Shown here piece after piece: positions 11,429 to 20,414 of a stretch of 64,000 bases of DNA. Within the stretch, counting starts at the first letter, position 1. Each line of letters starts with the position of its first letter. The notes under the pieces are model-generated. The model did not search any database. It had not been told where the DNA came from and saw only the letters and a program-made list of their open reading frames with translations. The stretch spans positions 248,001-312,000 of the forward strand of contig NZ_RCZC01000003.1 of NCBI RefSeq assembly GCF_006439055.1. Direction: 5' to 3'. Origin of the DNA: Sphingomonas glacialis. GTDB taxonomy: Bacteria > Pseudomonadota > Alphaproteobacteria > Sphingomonadales > Sphingomonadaceae. The position numbers and the translations under genes are program-made.

Positions 11429-13030
11429 ATGAAGATCCGGTTCCTCGCGCTGGCGGCGATCGCGATGACGCCGGCGGCGATCGCCCAGGACGCGCCGCTG
11501 CCCGATGATCAGGCCGCGATGAAGGCGCATGTGCTGTTCCTTGCCTCCGACGCCTTGCGCGGGCGCGAGGCGGGGAGCCCCGAATATCGCATCGCCGCGG
11601 AGTATGTCGCCGCGCAATTCTTTGCCGCCGGGCTCAAGCCCGCGGGCGATGGCGGCAGCTATATCCAGAAGGTGCCGCTCGTCACGTATCGCGCCGCCGA
11701 CAAGGGCGATGTCGTACTGACGCGGCCCGGTGCGGCGCCGGTCGGGCTGGTGTTCGGCGAGGATTATATGCCGGGCGTGGTCGCCGGCGCGGCGCAGACC
11801 GCGCTCGATGCGCCGGTGGTGTTCGTCGGCTACGGGCTCGTCGCGCCCGATTACAAGCGCGACGATTATGCCGGCGTCGATGTGCGCGGCAAGATCGTCG
11901 CGTTTTTCGGCGGCGCGCCGCTCAGCTTCCAGAGCGAGGAGCGCGCGCATTTCTCGAGTCCGGCGACCAAGGCAGTGATCGCCGCGGCGCACGGCGCGGT
12001 CGGCGCGATCGTGCTGACGCGCGCGGCGCTGCCGCAGAGCGGCGCGAGCTTCGACCGGCCGCGCACGACCTGGGCGCGCGCCGACGGCACGGGCGAGGCG
12101 CCGGGCGTGCCGATCCTCGCGACGCTGAGCGGGACGGGGGCTGCCAAGCTGTTCGCGCAAGCCAAGACGCCCTGGGCCGGGATCGCGGTGCGCGCCGCCG
12201 ACAGCAACGCGAGCTTCCGCGCGATGCCGCTCAACATCGGCGCGACGGTCGCGCTGAAAACGCGTTTCGAGCCAGCGACCAGCGGCAATGTCGCCGGGAT
12301 GATCCCGGGCAGTGATCCCAAGCTCGGCAAGGAGGTCGTCGTGCTGTCGGCGCATCTCGATCATCTCGGCGTCGGCACGCCCGATGCGAAGGGCGACACG
12401 ATCTATAACGGCGCCGAGGACAATGCCGTCGGCATCGCCGCGCTGATCGAGGAAGCGCGCCGCTTCAAGGCATCGGGCAAGCCCCCGCGCCGCTCGATCC
12501 TGTTCCTCGCGGTCACCGCCGAGGAGAAGGGGCTGGTCGGCTCGGACTATTTCGCGAAGCACCCGACCGTGCCGATCGCGTCGATCGTCGCCGATGTGAA
12601 CCTCGACATGCCGATCCTGTCCTACGCGTTCGAGGACATGACGGTGTTCGGCGCCGACCGCTCGACGCTCGGGCCGATCGTCGCGCAGGCGGTGGGAACG
12701 CTCGGCGTGACGATGTCGCCCGATCCCGATCCGGCGCAGGGGATCTTCGTGCGCTCGGACCATTATCGCTTCGTCCAGCAGGGCGTGCCCTCGGTCTTCC
12801 TGTGGCCGGGGCAGAAGGGGACGGGCAAGGCGGCGACCGCCGACTTCTTCGCGCATCGCTATCACCAGCCATCGGACGATCTGTCACAGCCGATCGACTG
12901 GCGGCAGGGGATCCGCTTCGTCGACGCCAATTACGCAATCGCGCGGGCGATCGCCGACGGTGACGCGCGGCCGCGCTGGAACAAGGGCGACTTCTTCGGG
13001 TTGCTCTATCATGGCTATGGCGCGAAATGA
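11429..13030 (+). CDS. secreted M28 family zinc peptidase with PA domain
   Basis: 533 aa with a signal peptide (MKIRFLALAAIAMTPAAIAQ, cleavage after AIA), so it acts in the periplasm or outside. Residues ~120-250 form a protease-associated (PA) insert beginning PVVFVGYGLVAPDY. The M28 catalytic part follows with its zinc ligands: His309 in SAHLDHLGV, Asp in GAEDNAVGIA, catalytic Glu pair in VTAEEKGLVGS, Asp in NLDMPI, and His in SDHYRFVQQG. Substrate is probably N-terminal residues of peptides; specificity is not readable. Of two nearby ATGs, the one at 11429 has GAGGG at the right distance. Confidence 0.9.
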   Translation: MKIRFLALAAIAMTPAAIAQDAPLPDDQAAMKAHVLFLASDALRGREAGSPEYRIAAEYVAAQFFAAGLKPAGDGGSYIQKVPLVTYRAADKGDVVLTRPGAAPVGLVFGEDYMPGVVAGAAQTALDAPVVFVGYGLVAPDYKRDDYAGVDVRGKIVAFFGGAPLSFQSEERAHFSSPATKAVIAAAHGAVGAIVLTRAALPQSGASFDRPRTTWARADGTGEAPGVPILATLSGTGAAKLFAQAKTPWAGIAVRAADSNASFRAMPLNIGATVALKTRFEPATSGNVAGMIPGSDPKLGKEVVVLSAHLDHLGVGTPDAKGDTIYNGAEDNAVGIAALIEEARRFKASGKPPRRSILFLAVTAEEKGLVGSDYFAKHPTVPIASIVADVNLDMPILSYAFEDMTVFGADRSTLGPIVAQAVGTLGVTMSPDPDPAQGIFVRSDHYRFVQQGVPSVFLWPGQKGTGKAATADFFAHRYHQPSDDLSQPIDWRQGIRFVDANYAIARAIADGDARPRWNKGDFFGLLYHGYGAK

Positions 13031-13035
13031 TTTCG

Positions 13036-13138
13036 GTTCCCCGGCGAAGGCCGGGGCCCAGGCGGACGGACGGAATTGGCAAACGCAACGGCCTCTGCCG
13101 CCGCCTGCGCTGCTGGGCCCCGGCCTGCGCCGGGGACC
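13036..13138. repeat. REP-like inverted repeat pair (type C)
   Basis: Two hairpins, CCCCGGC-GAAG-GCCGGGG at 13039-13056 and CCCCGGC-CTGC-GCCGGGG at 13118-13135, lie in opposite orientation, so the flanks GGTTCCCCGG and CCGGGGACC also pair over the 60-bp centre. The element fills the gap between the M28 peptidase and the epimerase-like gene. Its arms resemble the 3' hairpins of the elements at 21.2 and 35.6 kb. Confidence 0.75.
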
Positions 13139-13153
13139 TGCTAAGGGCATGAC

Positions 13154-13990
13154 ATGCGTCTCCTGATCTTCGGCATCGGCTATACCGCGCAGGCGCTGGC
13201 CACGCGGTTGCGCGCCGAGGGCTGGCAGGTCGTCGGCACGACGCGCGATGGCCGTGGCGACACGATCCGTTTCGACGACACCGTCGCGCTCGCACGCGAG
13301 ATCGCCGTTGCGACCCACATCCTGTCGTCGGTTCCGCCTGCGGGCGAGATCGATCCCGTGCTCGTTACCTATGGTGCAGCAGCAGCGCGCAGCGGGGCGT
13401 GGCTCGGCTATCTGTCCTCGACCGGCGTTTATGGCGATGCGGCGGGCGCATGGGTCGATGAAAGCGCGCCGACCGGCACGGGGCGCCGCAGCGCGCGCGC
13501 AGAAGCCGATTCCGCCTGGCTGACGCTCGGCGCGCGCGTGTTTCGCTTGCCGGGCATTTACGGGCCGGGGCGATCGCCGCTCGATCGCGTTGCGACCGGC
13601 GCGGCGCACCGCGTCGAAGCGCCGGGCCAGGTGTTCAGCCGGGCGCATGTCGCCGATATCGTCGCCGGGGTGATCGCGGGCTTCGATGCGCCGGCGGGCG
13701 CGTACAACCTCGCCGACGATCTGCCGGCGAGCCAGAACGACGTCATTGCCTTTGCGGCCGCGCTGCTGGGGCGCGATCCGCCGCCGTTCGTGCCGCTCGA
13801 GTCGCTCTCGCCGATGGCGCGTGGCTTCTATGCCGAGAATCGCCGCATCGCCAACGCCAAGGCCAAGCGCGTGCTCGGCTGGCGCCCGGCCTACCCTGAT
13901 TACCGCGCGGGCCTGCGCGCTCTCAAAGCGATGACCAATCCGCCGATCACCAGCGCTGCACCGGCGCCCGCCAACAGCGACCAGCGATAG
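13154..13990 (+). CDS. NAD(P)-binding epimerase/dehydratase-like protein (atypical SDR)
   Basis: 278 aa. The N-terminus MRLLIFGIGYTAQALA is a Rossmann strand with a GxGYTA turn, as in the YeeZ/SupH-type atypical extended SDR group. Later segments YLSSTGVYGDAAG (the Y of the usual catalytic tetrad is in place) and RLPGIYGPGRSPLDRV match that family. Substrate is unknown. The expected family end is near YPDYRAGLRALKA; the last ~20 residues (TNPPITSAAPAPANSDQR) look non-conserved and are antisense to the end of the EamA gene. The ATG follows AAGGGCATGAC. Confidence 0.82.
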   Translation: MRLLIFGIGYTAQALATRLRAEGWQVVGTTRDGRGDTIRFDDTVALAREIAVATHILSSVPPAGEIDPVLVTYGAAAARSGAWLGYLSSTGVYGDAAGAWVDESAPTGTGRRSARAEADSAWLTLGARVFRLPGIYGPGRSPLDRVATGAAHRVEAPGQVFSRAHVADIVAGVIAGFDAPAGAYNLADDLPASQNDVIAFAAALLGRDPPPFVPLESLSPMARGFYAENRRIANAKAKRVLGWRPAYPDYRAGLRALKAMTNPPITSAAPAPANSDQR

Positions 13991-14817
13991 CCCTCGAACA
14001 GCGTCGACAGGCACATCGCGATGACGGGCACGAGCACGCCCGAATAGGCCGCCTTGGCCGGCCCGATCACGCGCAGCACACCGAAATAGAGCGGGAAGGC
14101 GATCGCCGAGGCGAACACCCCGAGATACAGCGTCGCGGCGAGATAGGCGGGCGTGAGTTCGATCACCGGCGGGCCCGTCGTCACCCAGGCAAACGCCCCG
14201 TCGAAGCTGGCGCCGAGCAGCATCGCGACCCCGAGCATCGGGATCATCGGATAGGCGCGTGCGGTCTGCGTCCCCTGCATCACGTTCGCCGAGGAGGCCG
14301 AGAAGATCGCCAGCAGCGTGAAGCCGATCCCGGTCAGCGCCTCGATTGGCCCGTGCGGATCGATCCGGATCTCGCGCACGAACAGCAGCGTGACCCCCGC
14401 CATCGCCACCGTCATGCCGACGATCAGCTGCCGCCCGAGCTGCTGGCCAAGGAAGATCCGCCCGAACACCGCATTGGGCAGCAGCATCAGCGCGAACACC
14501 ACCGCCACCAGCCCTGACGTAATGTGCATTTCCGCGCGATAGACGAAGTTGAAGTTGAGGCAGAATTGCGAAAGCCCGAGCAGCGCCGCGAAGCGCAACC
14601 CGCGCGCATCGAGCCGCAACGATTCGCGCCGGATCAGCGCATAGCTGCACATCACCAGGCCAGCGACGAGGAAGCGATAGGTTACCGACCAGCTCGCTGG
14701 CACAACGCCGAGCTGCCCGCGAATGACGAGCCAGGTCGAGCCCCAGATCAGCGTGACGATCCCGAACGGAATCAGGATCGCGAGTTTGCTCGAATTGGGC
14801 GTCGGCCCAGTGCTCAA
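13900..14817 (-). CDS. EamA/DMT-family transporter
   Basis: 305-aa integral membrane protein with about ten transmembrane helices in two EamA repeats. The first begins IPFGIVTLIWGSTWLVIRGQ, the characteristic DMT first helix; the second starts near IGFTLLAIFSASSANV. DMT proteins typically export amino acids or metabolites; substrate unknown. It starts with TTG, overlapping the stop of the threonine-aldolase-like gene as TTGA, which implies translational coupling and hints that the permease could handle a product of that enzyme (inference). Its 3' end overlaps the convergent epimerase-like gene by 91 bp. Confidence 0.85.
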   Translation of the reverse strand: MSTGPTPNSSKLAILIPFGIVTLIWGSTWLVIRGQLGVVPASWSVTYRFLVAGLVMCSYALIRRESLRLDARGLRFAALLGLSQFCLNFNFVYRAEMHITSGLVAVVFALMLLPNAVFGRIFLGQQLGRQLIVGMTVAMAGVTLLFVREIRIDPHGPIEALTGIGFTLLAIFSASSANVMQGTQTARAYPMIPMLGVAMLLGASFDGAFAWVTTGPPVIELTPAYLAATLYLGVFASAIAFPLYFGVLRVIGPAKAAYSGVLVPVIAMCLSTLFEGYRWSLLAGAGAALVIGGLVIALRARRPAR

Positions 14818-15815
14818 AGCGCCGCGATCGCGTCGGCGAGCGGGCGGATGTCGGCGGGGTCCTGGTTCCACGAGATCACCAGCCGCGCTTCGCCCGGGCC
14901 CCAATCGTAGAAATCGAAGCCGAGCGCGCGCAGGCTTGCGGCTTCGGCGGCGGACACGCGGATGAACACCTCGTTCGCCTCGACCGGATGGACCAGCCGG
15001 TCGCCTGCAGCCTGTGCCAGCAAAGCCGCGCCCGCATTGGCATTGCGCGCGAGATCGAGCCACAGATCGCCCTCGGTCATCGCGAGCAATTGCGCCGCGA
15101 GGAAGCGGCCCTTGCACAGCAGCATCCCGGCGCGCTTGCGGCGATAGAGCGTCGCATCGGCGAGCGCGGTATCGAAGAAGATCAGCGCCTCGGCGTTCAT
15201 CCCGCCATTCTTGATGAAGCCGAAGCTCAGCGCGGTGACACCCGCACGCCACGTTACGTCGGCGGGCGAGCATCCCAGCGAGGCGACCGCATTGGCGAAG
15301 CGGGCGCCGTCCATGTGCAGCGCGAGCTTGCGCGCCTTGGCGAGATCACCGATCGCGGCGACCTCGGCGGGCGAATAGACGCGGCCATATTCGGTCGCGT
15401 TGGTGATCGAGATCGCATGCGGCTGTGTCTGGTGGACGTCGTAGCGCGTCGCGTCGAGCACAGCGCCGATCGTTTCCGGCGTCAGCTTTGCACCTTCGCC
15501 ATCGGCGAGGAACAGCTTGGCACCATGCGTGTAGAATTCGGGCGCACCGCATTCGTCGTTCTGGATGTGCGATTCGCGGTGGCAGACGATGCTGCCGTGC
15601 GGCGGGCACAAAGCGGCGAGCGCGAGGCAGTTCGCCGCGGTGCCCGACGGCACCCACAACGCGCGCACCTCCGTCTCGAACAGCTCCGAAAACCGCGCAT
15701 CGAGCTGCTTGCTCCAGCGGTCGCCGTCATAAGCGGTGTCGAGCACGTTGGCATCGGCCATCGCGGTGAAGATCGCCGGATGGACCGGGGCGGCATTGTC
15801 GGAGAAGAAGCGCAT
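14814..15815 (-). CDS. low-specificity L-threonine aldolase / beta-eliminating lyase family enzyme
   Basis: 333-aa fold-type I PLP enzyme. MRFFSDNAAPVHPAI and SGTAANCLALAAL are typical of the threonine aldolase family, HMDGARFANA provides the PLP-ring aspartate, and the lysine in FGFIKNGGMNAEAL is at the Schiff-base position of this subgroup (usually TKNG). It should cleave L-threonine or allo-threonine to glycine and acetaldehyde, though beta-hydroxy amino acids in general are possible. It is followed, with a 4-bp overlap, by an EamA permease. Confidence 0.85.
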   Translation of the reverse strand: MRFFSDNAAPVHPAIFTAMADANVLDTAYDGDRWSKQLDARFSELFETEVRALWVPSGTAANCLALAALCPPHGSIVCHRESHIQNDECGAPEFYTHGAKLFLADGEGAKLTPETIGAVLDATRYDVHQTQPHAISITNATEYGRVYSPAEVAAIGDLAKARKLALHMDGARFANAVASLGCSPADVTWRAGVTALSFGFIKNGGMNAEALIFFDTALADATLYRRKRAGMLLCKGRFLAAQLLAMTEGDLWLDLARNANAGAALLAQAAGDRLVHPVEANEVFIRVSAAEAASLRALGFDFYDWGPGEARLVISWNQDPADIRPLADAIAAL

Positions 15816-15859
15816 GGCGCGGTCTTGCGGGGCCGGTCGGGCGGCGTCAACTCGCCCGA

Positions 15860-18004
15860 TCAGCGATCGTCCTCATAATCGCGCGGATCGCGCGCCGGTG
15901 CCCGTTCGTCGGGGTCGTCGCGCCGCCGACGATCGCGCTCGTCGGGCCGGTTCGACTGGAAATCGAGCTCGCCATTGCGCAGCCGCACGCGCCCGACCCC
16001 GCGGATTTCACCCTCGACCGGCGGGATGTTCGACGGATCGAGGAAATTCTCGAGTGTCTCGCCAAAGCCGTTGGCGGCATCGGGATCGACCATTTCGTCT
16101 TCGGCCGGCGCGGCGACTTGCGCGGCGCCGACCCCCAGTGCCTGTTGCATGAAATCGCGCCACACGCGTGCCGGCACGCCGCCACCCGACAGGCCGGCAT
16201 TGGGGGTATTGTCGTCATTGCCGACCCACACGCCGACGACCAGCCCGTTGGCGAAGCCGATGAACAGCGCGTCGCGGCTGTCCTGCGTGGTGCCGGTCTT
16301 GCCATAGGTCTTGACCGACAGCGCCGCGGCACGCCCCGTGCCGGTCTCGGCCGAGGCGGAGAGCAGGTCGAGCATCTCGTCGTGCACCGTGCCGTCGAGC
16401 GCGTGTGTTCGGTCGGTCAATGTCGCGAGCACGCCGCGCTCGGGCGGGTCCTCGAGCCCGCGCGGGCGCACCGGATATTGCTCGGCGGCGACTGCGGCAT
16501 AGGCGGCGGTCAGTTCGAGCAGCGACATGCTCGACGTGCCGAGCGCGATCGTCGCCTCATTGGGGATCGCGGTCGAAACACCGAGGTCGCGCGCCGCCTG
16601 GATGACCTTGGCGACGCCGACCTGCTGCGTGATCCGCGCCGCGGCCACGTTCGATGAGCGCGCGAACGCCTGGCGCAGCGTGATCGGCCCGAGATAGCGC
16701 CCATCGGCGTTCTTCGGCGACCAATTGGCGATCGTGATCGGCTTGTCGTCGACCACCGAATCGGGGGTCATCCCGCTGCGCATCGCGGCGAGATAGACGA
16801 ACAGCTTGAACGCCGACCCCGGCTGGCGCTGCGCCTGCGTCGCGCGGTTGAATGGGCTCGCGGCATAGGACCGCCCGCCGACCATTGCGACGACACGCCC
16901 GTCGGGCCGCATCGCGACGAGCGCGATCTGCGCCTGTTTGAGCCCCGCGCGCTTCACCGCGCGCTCGGCAGCGCCCTGGAGACGGCGGTCGAGCGTCGTC
17001 CGCACGGTCGATTCGGTGGCGATCTCTCCGGCATGGTCGCGCGCGGCGGGGAGCACCCAATCGGCGAAATAGGTGCCGTTGGGCAGCGGCGCCTTCGCTT
17101 CGGGAACGACGCGCGCGGGCCGGACGTCGGCGGCTTCGTCCTTGTCGAGCAATTTGGCGTCGACCATCGCCGCGACGACGAGCCGCGCCCGATCGCGCGC
17201 GCCCTGCAGGTTGGTCGTCGGCGCCAGCTTGGACGGCGCCTTGACCAGTCCGGCGAGCATCGCCGCCTGGCCGATCGAGAGGTTCTCGGGCTTGCGCGCG
17301 AAGTAATGCCGCGCTGCCGCGCGCAGGCCATAGACGTTGTCGCCGAAATAGACGTTCGACAGATAGCGCGACAGGATCTGGTCCTTGGTCAACCATGCCT
17401 CGAGCCAGAAGGCGATCATCACTTCGCGAATCTTCCGCGCCGCGGTGCGGTCCGAATCGAGGAAGGCGTTCTTGGCGAGCTGTTGCGTGATCGTGCTGCC
17501 GCCCTGGTCGCGCCCTTTCGAGGTCACATTGTGGAAGAACGCGCGCGCGATGCCGCGCGGGTCGATCCCCCAATGCGAGCGGAAGCGGCGATCCTCGATC
17601 GCGAGAAAGGCGTTGGTGACGTTTTTCGGCAGCTTGGCGGCATCGACCGGCGCGTCGATCACCGCGCCGCGTCGCGCAAACGGACGGCCGTCGTCGGCGA
17701 GCAAGGTGATGCTCGGCGGCGTCGGCGGCTGGAGCGATTTCGAAAGCGGCGCGGTGACCGCCAGCCAGCCGACCGCGAACACGAACAATACGATCAGCGC
17801 TGCGACGCCGCGCATGATCCAGCGCATATAATTGCGGCGGCGTACCGCTGGGATCTGCGCCGCATAGCGCTCGTAATCGAAAGCCGGCTGCGGCGGATAG
17901 GCCGGGTCGACGCGCCGCTCTGGCGGCGGCATGCCGTGCGTCAGTTCGAGCGCATCATCGGGGTTGCGCGCGTCCGCGTCGCGATCGGAGGAGAAGAAAC
18001 GCAT
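15860..18004 (-). CDS. class A penicillin-binding protein (PBP1A-type transglycosylase/transpeptidase)
   Basis: 714 aa. A ~65-residue charged cytoplasmic N-terminus is followed by one transmembrane anchor (about 66-84). The GT51 glycosyltransferase domain shows FLAIEDRRFRSHWGID (catalytic Glu) and RDQGGSTITQQLAKN. The transpeptidase domain shows SxxK in PGSAFKLF, an SSNVA (SxN) motif, and KTYGKTGTTQD (KTG). It polymerises and cross-links peptidoglycan in the periplasm. The last ~40 residues are Asp/Arg-rich (PDERDRRRRDDPDERA), likely a disordered tail. The ATG at 18004 was chosen over a TTG five codons upstream. PBP1A is likely but other class A PBPs cannot be separated. Confidence 0.93.
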   Translation of the reverse strand: MRFFSSDRDADARNPDDALELTHGMPPPERRVDPAYPPQPAFDYERYAAQIPAVRRRNYMRWIMRGVAALIVLFVFAVGWLAVTAPLSKSLQPPTPPSITLLADDGRPFARRGAVIDAPVDAAKLPKNVTNAFLAIEDRRFRSHWGIDPRGIARAFFHNVTSKGRDQGGSTITQQLAKNAFLDSDRTAARKIREVMIAFWLEAWLTKDQILSRYLSNVYFGDNVYGLRAAARHYFARKPENLSIGQAAMLAGLVKAPSKLAPTTNLQGARDRARLVVAAMVDAKLLDKDEAADVRPARVVPEAKAPLPNGTYFADWVLPAARDHAGEIATESTVRTTLDRRLQGAAERAVKRAGLKQAQIALVAMRPDGRVVAMVGGRSYAASPFNRATQAQRQPGSAFKLFVYLAAMRSGMTPDSVVDDKPITIANWSPKNADGRYLGPITLRQAFARSSNVAAARITQQVGVAKVIQAARDLGVSTAIPNEATIALGTSSMSLLELTAAYAAVAAEQYPVRPRGLEDPPERGVLATLTDRTHALDGTVHDEMLDLLSASAETGTGRAAALSVKTYGKTGTTQDSRDALFIGFANGLVVGVWVGNDDNTPNAGLSGGGVPARVWRDFMQQALGVGAAQVAAPAEDEMVDPDAANGFGETLENFLDPSNIPPVEGEIRGVGRVRLRNGELDFQSNRPDERDRRRRDDPDERAPARDPRDYEDDR

Positions 18005-18031
18005 GACTAGATCCCGCAACGACGAGTATGT

Positions 18032-18060
18032 GTATTAGTCATGCATAACAGGCGGTGCAA
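18032..18060 (-). promoter_or_regulatory. candidate sigma-70-type promoter for the class A PBP gene
   Basis: On the minus strand, TTGCAC and TAATAC are separated by 17 bp in a locally AT-rich stretch, ending about 30 bp before the PBP ATG. Each hexamer matches the consensus at only three of six positions, so spacing and placement carry most of the argument. Confidence 0.4.
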
Positions 18061-18260
18061 GCGGGGAGGCGACATCGCCATGGCTGTAGCAGCCGACAGG
18101 CGAGCAAGCGAGACGTTCCCCGCAGCGACCTCCGGCATCGCTTGCCGAATCCGGGGGCCGCAGCGTAGGGTCACGCGCGACTTCCATCTTGAGGCGGGCC
18201 CCTGACAACGCTATCACAATGGCGTCAGGCGGTCGCGCCCCTCTGCCGAAAGCCTTGTTC

Positions 18261-18866
18261 ATGTCCGACGCTCTCTCCGCTTCGCCTGCATCCAGCCAGC
18301 CCTTGGTGGTCGGCATCGGCGGCACGATCGGCGGCACGTCGTCGACCGAGCGCGCGCTCGCGATCGCGCTAGAGGCGGCGGGCGAGGAAGGTTTCCGCAC
18401 CCGGCTGTTCGGCGGCGCCGAGATGGGGCGGTTGCCGCTCTATGATCCCAAGGCGACGACGCGGACCCCGGAAGAGCGCGATTTCGTCGATACGGTGCGC
18501 CAGGCCTCGGCACTGATCATCGCGTCGCCGGGCTATCACGGCAGCATTTCGGGCGTCGTCAAGAATGCGCTCGATCTGCTCGAGGAGACCGCGCGCGACG
18601 AAGTCCGCCCGTACCTCGCCGACATGCCGGTCGGGCTGATCGCGACCGCGTATGGCTGGCAGGCGACGGGCAGCACGATCGCGGCGCTGCGCTCGATCGT
18701 CCACGCGCTGCGCGGCTGGCCGACGCCATTTGCCGCCGCGGTCAATTCGCAGGTGACCAAGTTCGACGACGAAGGCGGCGCGAACGATCCCGCGGTGCTC
18801 GAGCAGCTGCGGATGGTCGGCCAGCAGGTCGCGCGCTTTGCCCCGCTGGCGATCCAGCATGGATGA
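18261..18866 (+). CDS. NADPH-dependent FMN reductase family protein
   Basis: 201-aa flavodoxin-like protein. LVVGIGGTIGGTSSTERAL is the phosphate-binding strand-loop, and ASPGYHGSISGVVKNALDLL is the flavin-contacting signature of the NADPH_FMN_red family. Members reduce flavins, quinones or azo compounds in the cytoplasm. Its stop overlaps the start of the SorA-like gene by 8 bp. This suggests a sulfur-related role such as supplying reduced flavin to a sulfonate monooxygenase; that is inference from position only. The ATG at 18261 was taken since upstream residues are not conserved-looking. Confidence 0.82.
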   Translation: MSDALSASPASSQPLVVGIGGTIGGTSSTERALAIALEAAGEEGFRTRLFGGAEMGRLPLYDPKATTRTPEERDFVDTVRQASALIIASPGYHGSISGVVKNALDLLEETARDEVRPYLADMPVGLIATAYGWQATGSTIAALRSIVHALRGWPTPFAAAVNSQVTKFDDEGGANDPAVLEQLRMVGQQVARFAPLAIQHG

Positions 18867-20052
18867 CGCGCTGCGCCAGCAGATCGGCCGACGCGGTGCG
18901 CTGGCGCTCGGAGCAGGCGCGCTCGCGAGCAGTCCGTTGTGGGCGCAGTCGCTGGTCGATCTCGGTTTCTCGGAAAACGATGGCCGGCGTCCGCTGACCG
19001 ATGCGTTCCCCGGCAAGACGGGGATGATCCTGCAGCGCACGCGTGGGCCGCTGCTCGAGACGCCGATGGCGGCGTTCGACGGCGCTCTGTCGGACAATCC
19101 GGCGACGCCCAACGACCGCTTCTTCGTGCGCTGGCATTATGCCGACATCCCGCTGTCGGTCGATGCCGCCGCGTTCCGCCTGCAGATCAAGGGCGCCGTC
19201 ACCCGCGCGCTGTCGCTGTCGCTCGATGCGATCCAGAGCTTGCCCGCGGTCGAGATCGCCGCGGTCAACCAATGTTCGGGCAATTCGCGCGGCCTGTTCG
19301 CCCCGCGCGTTCCCGGCGCGCAATGGGGCAATGGCGCGATGGGGCATGCGGTGTGGACCGGCGTGCGGCTCTCCGACTTGCTCGACCGCGCCGGAATCGG
19401 GGCAGGCGCGCAGCATGTCCGCTTCGCCGGGCTCGACCGGCCGCCGGGTGACGCGCCGTGGTTCGCCAAGACGCTGACGCTCGCGCAGGCGCGCAGCCGC
19501 GACGTGATCGTGGCGTACGGGATGAACGGAGTGCAGCTGCCGTTGCTCAACGGCTTCCCGCTGCGCCTCATCGTGCCGGGCTATTACTCGACCTATTGGG
19601 TCAAGGCGCTCGATTCGATCGAGGTGCTGACCGCCCCCGACACGGGCTATTGGATGGACAAGGCGTACCGCGTCCCGACCGCGCCGCGCGCGAGCGTCAT
19701 ACCCGGCGCGAAGGATTTCCCGACCATGCCGATCGGCCGGATGCTGCCGCGCGCCTTCTTCACCAAGGCCGATGCGCAGGCCGTGCGCGGGATCGCGATG
19801 GGCGGCGATGCCGGGGTCGCGAAGGTCGAATGGTCGATCGATGCGGGCAAGAGCTGGCATGCGGCACAGCTCGGGCGCGATCACGGGGCGTACGGTTTCC
19901 GGCGCTGGGCCGCCGTCCTGCCGCGCGGCAGCCACACGGTTGCGGTGCGCACGACCAATTTGCGCGGCGTCACGCAAGCCGCCGATCCGATCTGGAACCC
20001 GGGCGGCTATATGCGCAACGTGATCGAGACCGCGAAGGTCACCGTGGCATGA
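18859..20052 (+). CDS. SorA-like periplasmic sulfite dehydrogenase, molybdopterin subunit
   Basis: 397 aa, sulfite oxidase superfamily. A Tat-like signal (GRRGALALGAGALASSP) predicts export of the folded molybdoenzyme. The Mo-pterin domain holds the equatorial ligand Cys139 in VNQCSGNSRG; the C-terminal Mo-Co dimerisation domain includes KVEWSIDAGKSWHAA. Family members oxidise sulfite to sulfate and pass electrons to cytochrome c. The next gene encodes a small CxxCH cytochrome and overlaps it by ATGA, matching the SorA-SorB arrangement, and a TauE/SafE transporter converges on them. A SoxC-type role is possible, but no sox genes are nearby. Confidence 0.85.
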   Translation: MDDALRQQIGRRGALALGAGALASSPLWAQSLVDLGFSENDGRRPLTDAFPGKTGMILQRTRGPLLETPMAAFDGALSDNPATPNDRFFVRWHYADIPLSVDAAAFRLQIKGAVTRALSLSLDAIQSLPAVEIAAVNQCSGNSRGLFAPRVPGAQWGNGAMGHAVWTGVRLSDLLDRAGIGAGAQHVRFAGLDRPPGDAPWFAKTLTLAQARSRDVIVAYGMNGVQLPLLNGFPLRLIVPGYYSTYWVKALDSIEVLTAPDTGYWMDKAYRVPTAPRASVIPGAKDFPTMPIGRMLPRAFFTKADAQAVRGIAMGGDAGVAKVEWSIDAGKSWHAAQLGRDHGAYGFRRWAAVLPRGSHTVAVRTTNLRGVTQAADPIWNPGGYMRNVIETAKVTVA

Positions 20053-20408
20053 ACAGGGCCGCTCCCATCATCGCGCTGCTGCTCGTGCTTGGCGGTTGCC
20101 AGCGTTATGCGACGCCGGGCGAGACGCACGACGGCGGCGGCGCGCCGCAAACGATCGCGCTGGGCTCGCAAAGCATGACGCTGCCGACCGAGACCGTCGT
20201 CCTCCCCGCGAGCGCCGAGATCATCAGCACGAATTGCACTGCGTGCCATTCGGCGGAACTGATCCTGACGCAGCCCAAGCTCAAACCCGAGCAATGGGCC
20301 GCCGAAGTCACCAAGATGCGCACCGCGTACAAGGCGGCGATCGCCGAGTCGGACGATCCCAAGCTCGTCGCGGCGTTGGTCGCGCTGCAGGGTGGCGCCG
20401 CGCGCTGA
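20049..20408 (+). CDS. SorB-like lipoprotein c-type cytochrome subunit
   Basis: 119 aa. The signal peptide ends in a lipobox LVLGGC with Cys17 as the lipidated residue, so the protein is membrane-tethered in the periplasm. One heme-c site, CTACH, lies at residues 63-67; Met90 (VTKMRTAYKA) is a plausible axial ligand. It is translationally coupled to the upstream molybdoenzyme (ATGA), which makes it the likely electron acceptor, as in SorAB. The lipid anchor differs from the freely soluble SorB first described, as far as I recall. It converges with the TauE gene, 6 bp between stops. Confidence 0.85.
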   Translation: MNRAAPIIALLLVLGGCQRYATPGETHDGGGAPQTIALGSQSMTLPTETVVLPASAEIISTNCTACHSAELILTQPKLKPEQWAAEVTKMRTAYKAAIAESDDPKLVAALVALQGGAAR

Positions 20409-20414
20409 ACGGCG

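Noticed and set aside
15130..15260. Possible loss of the PLP lysine in the threonine-aldolase-like enzyme, since no SKGLGAP motif is seen
   Set aside because: The subgroup uses a KNG lysine, present here in FGFIKNGG, so the enzyme appears intact.
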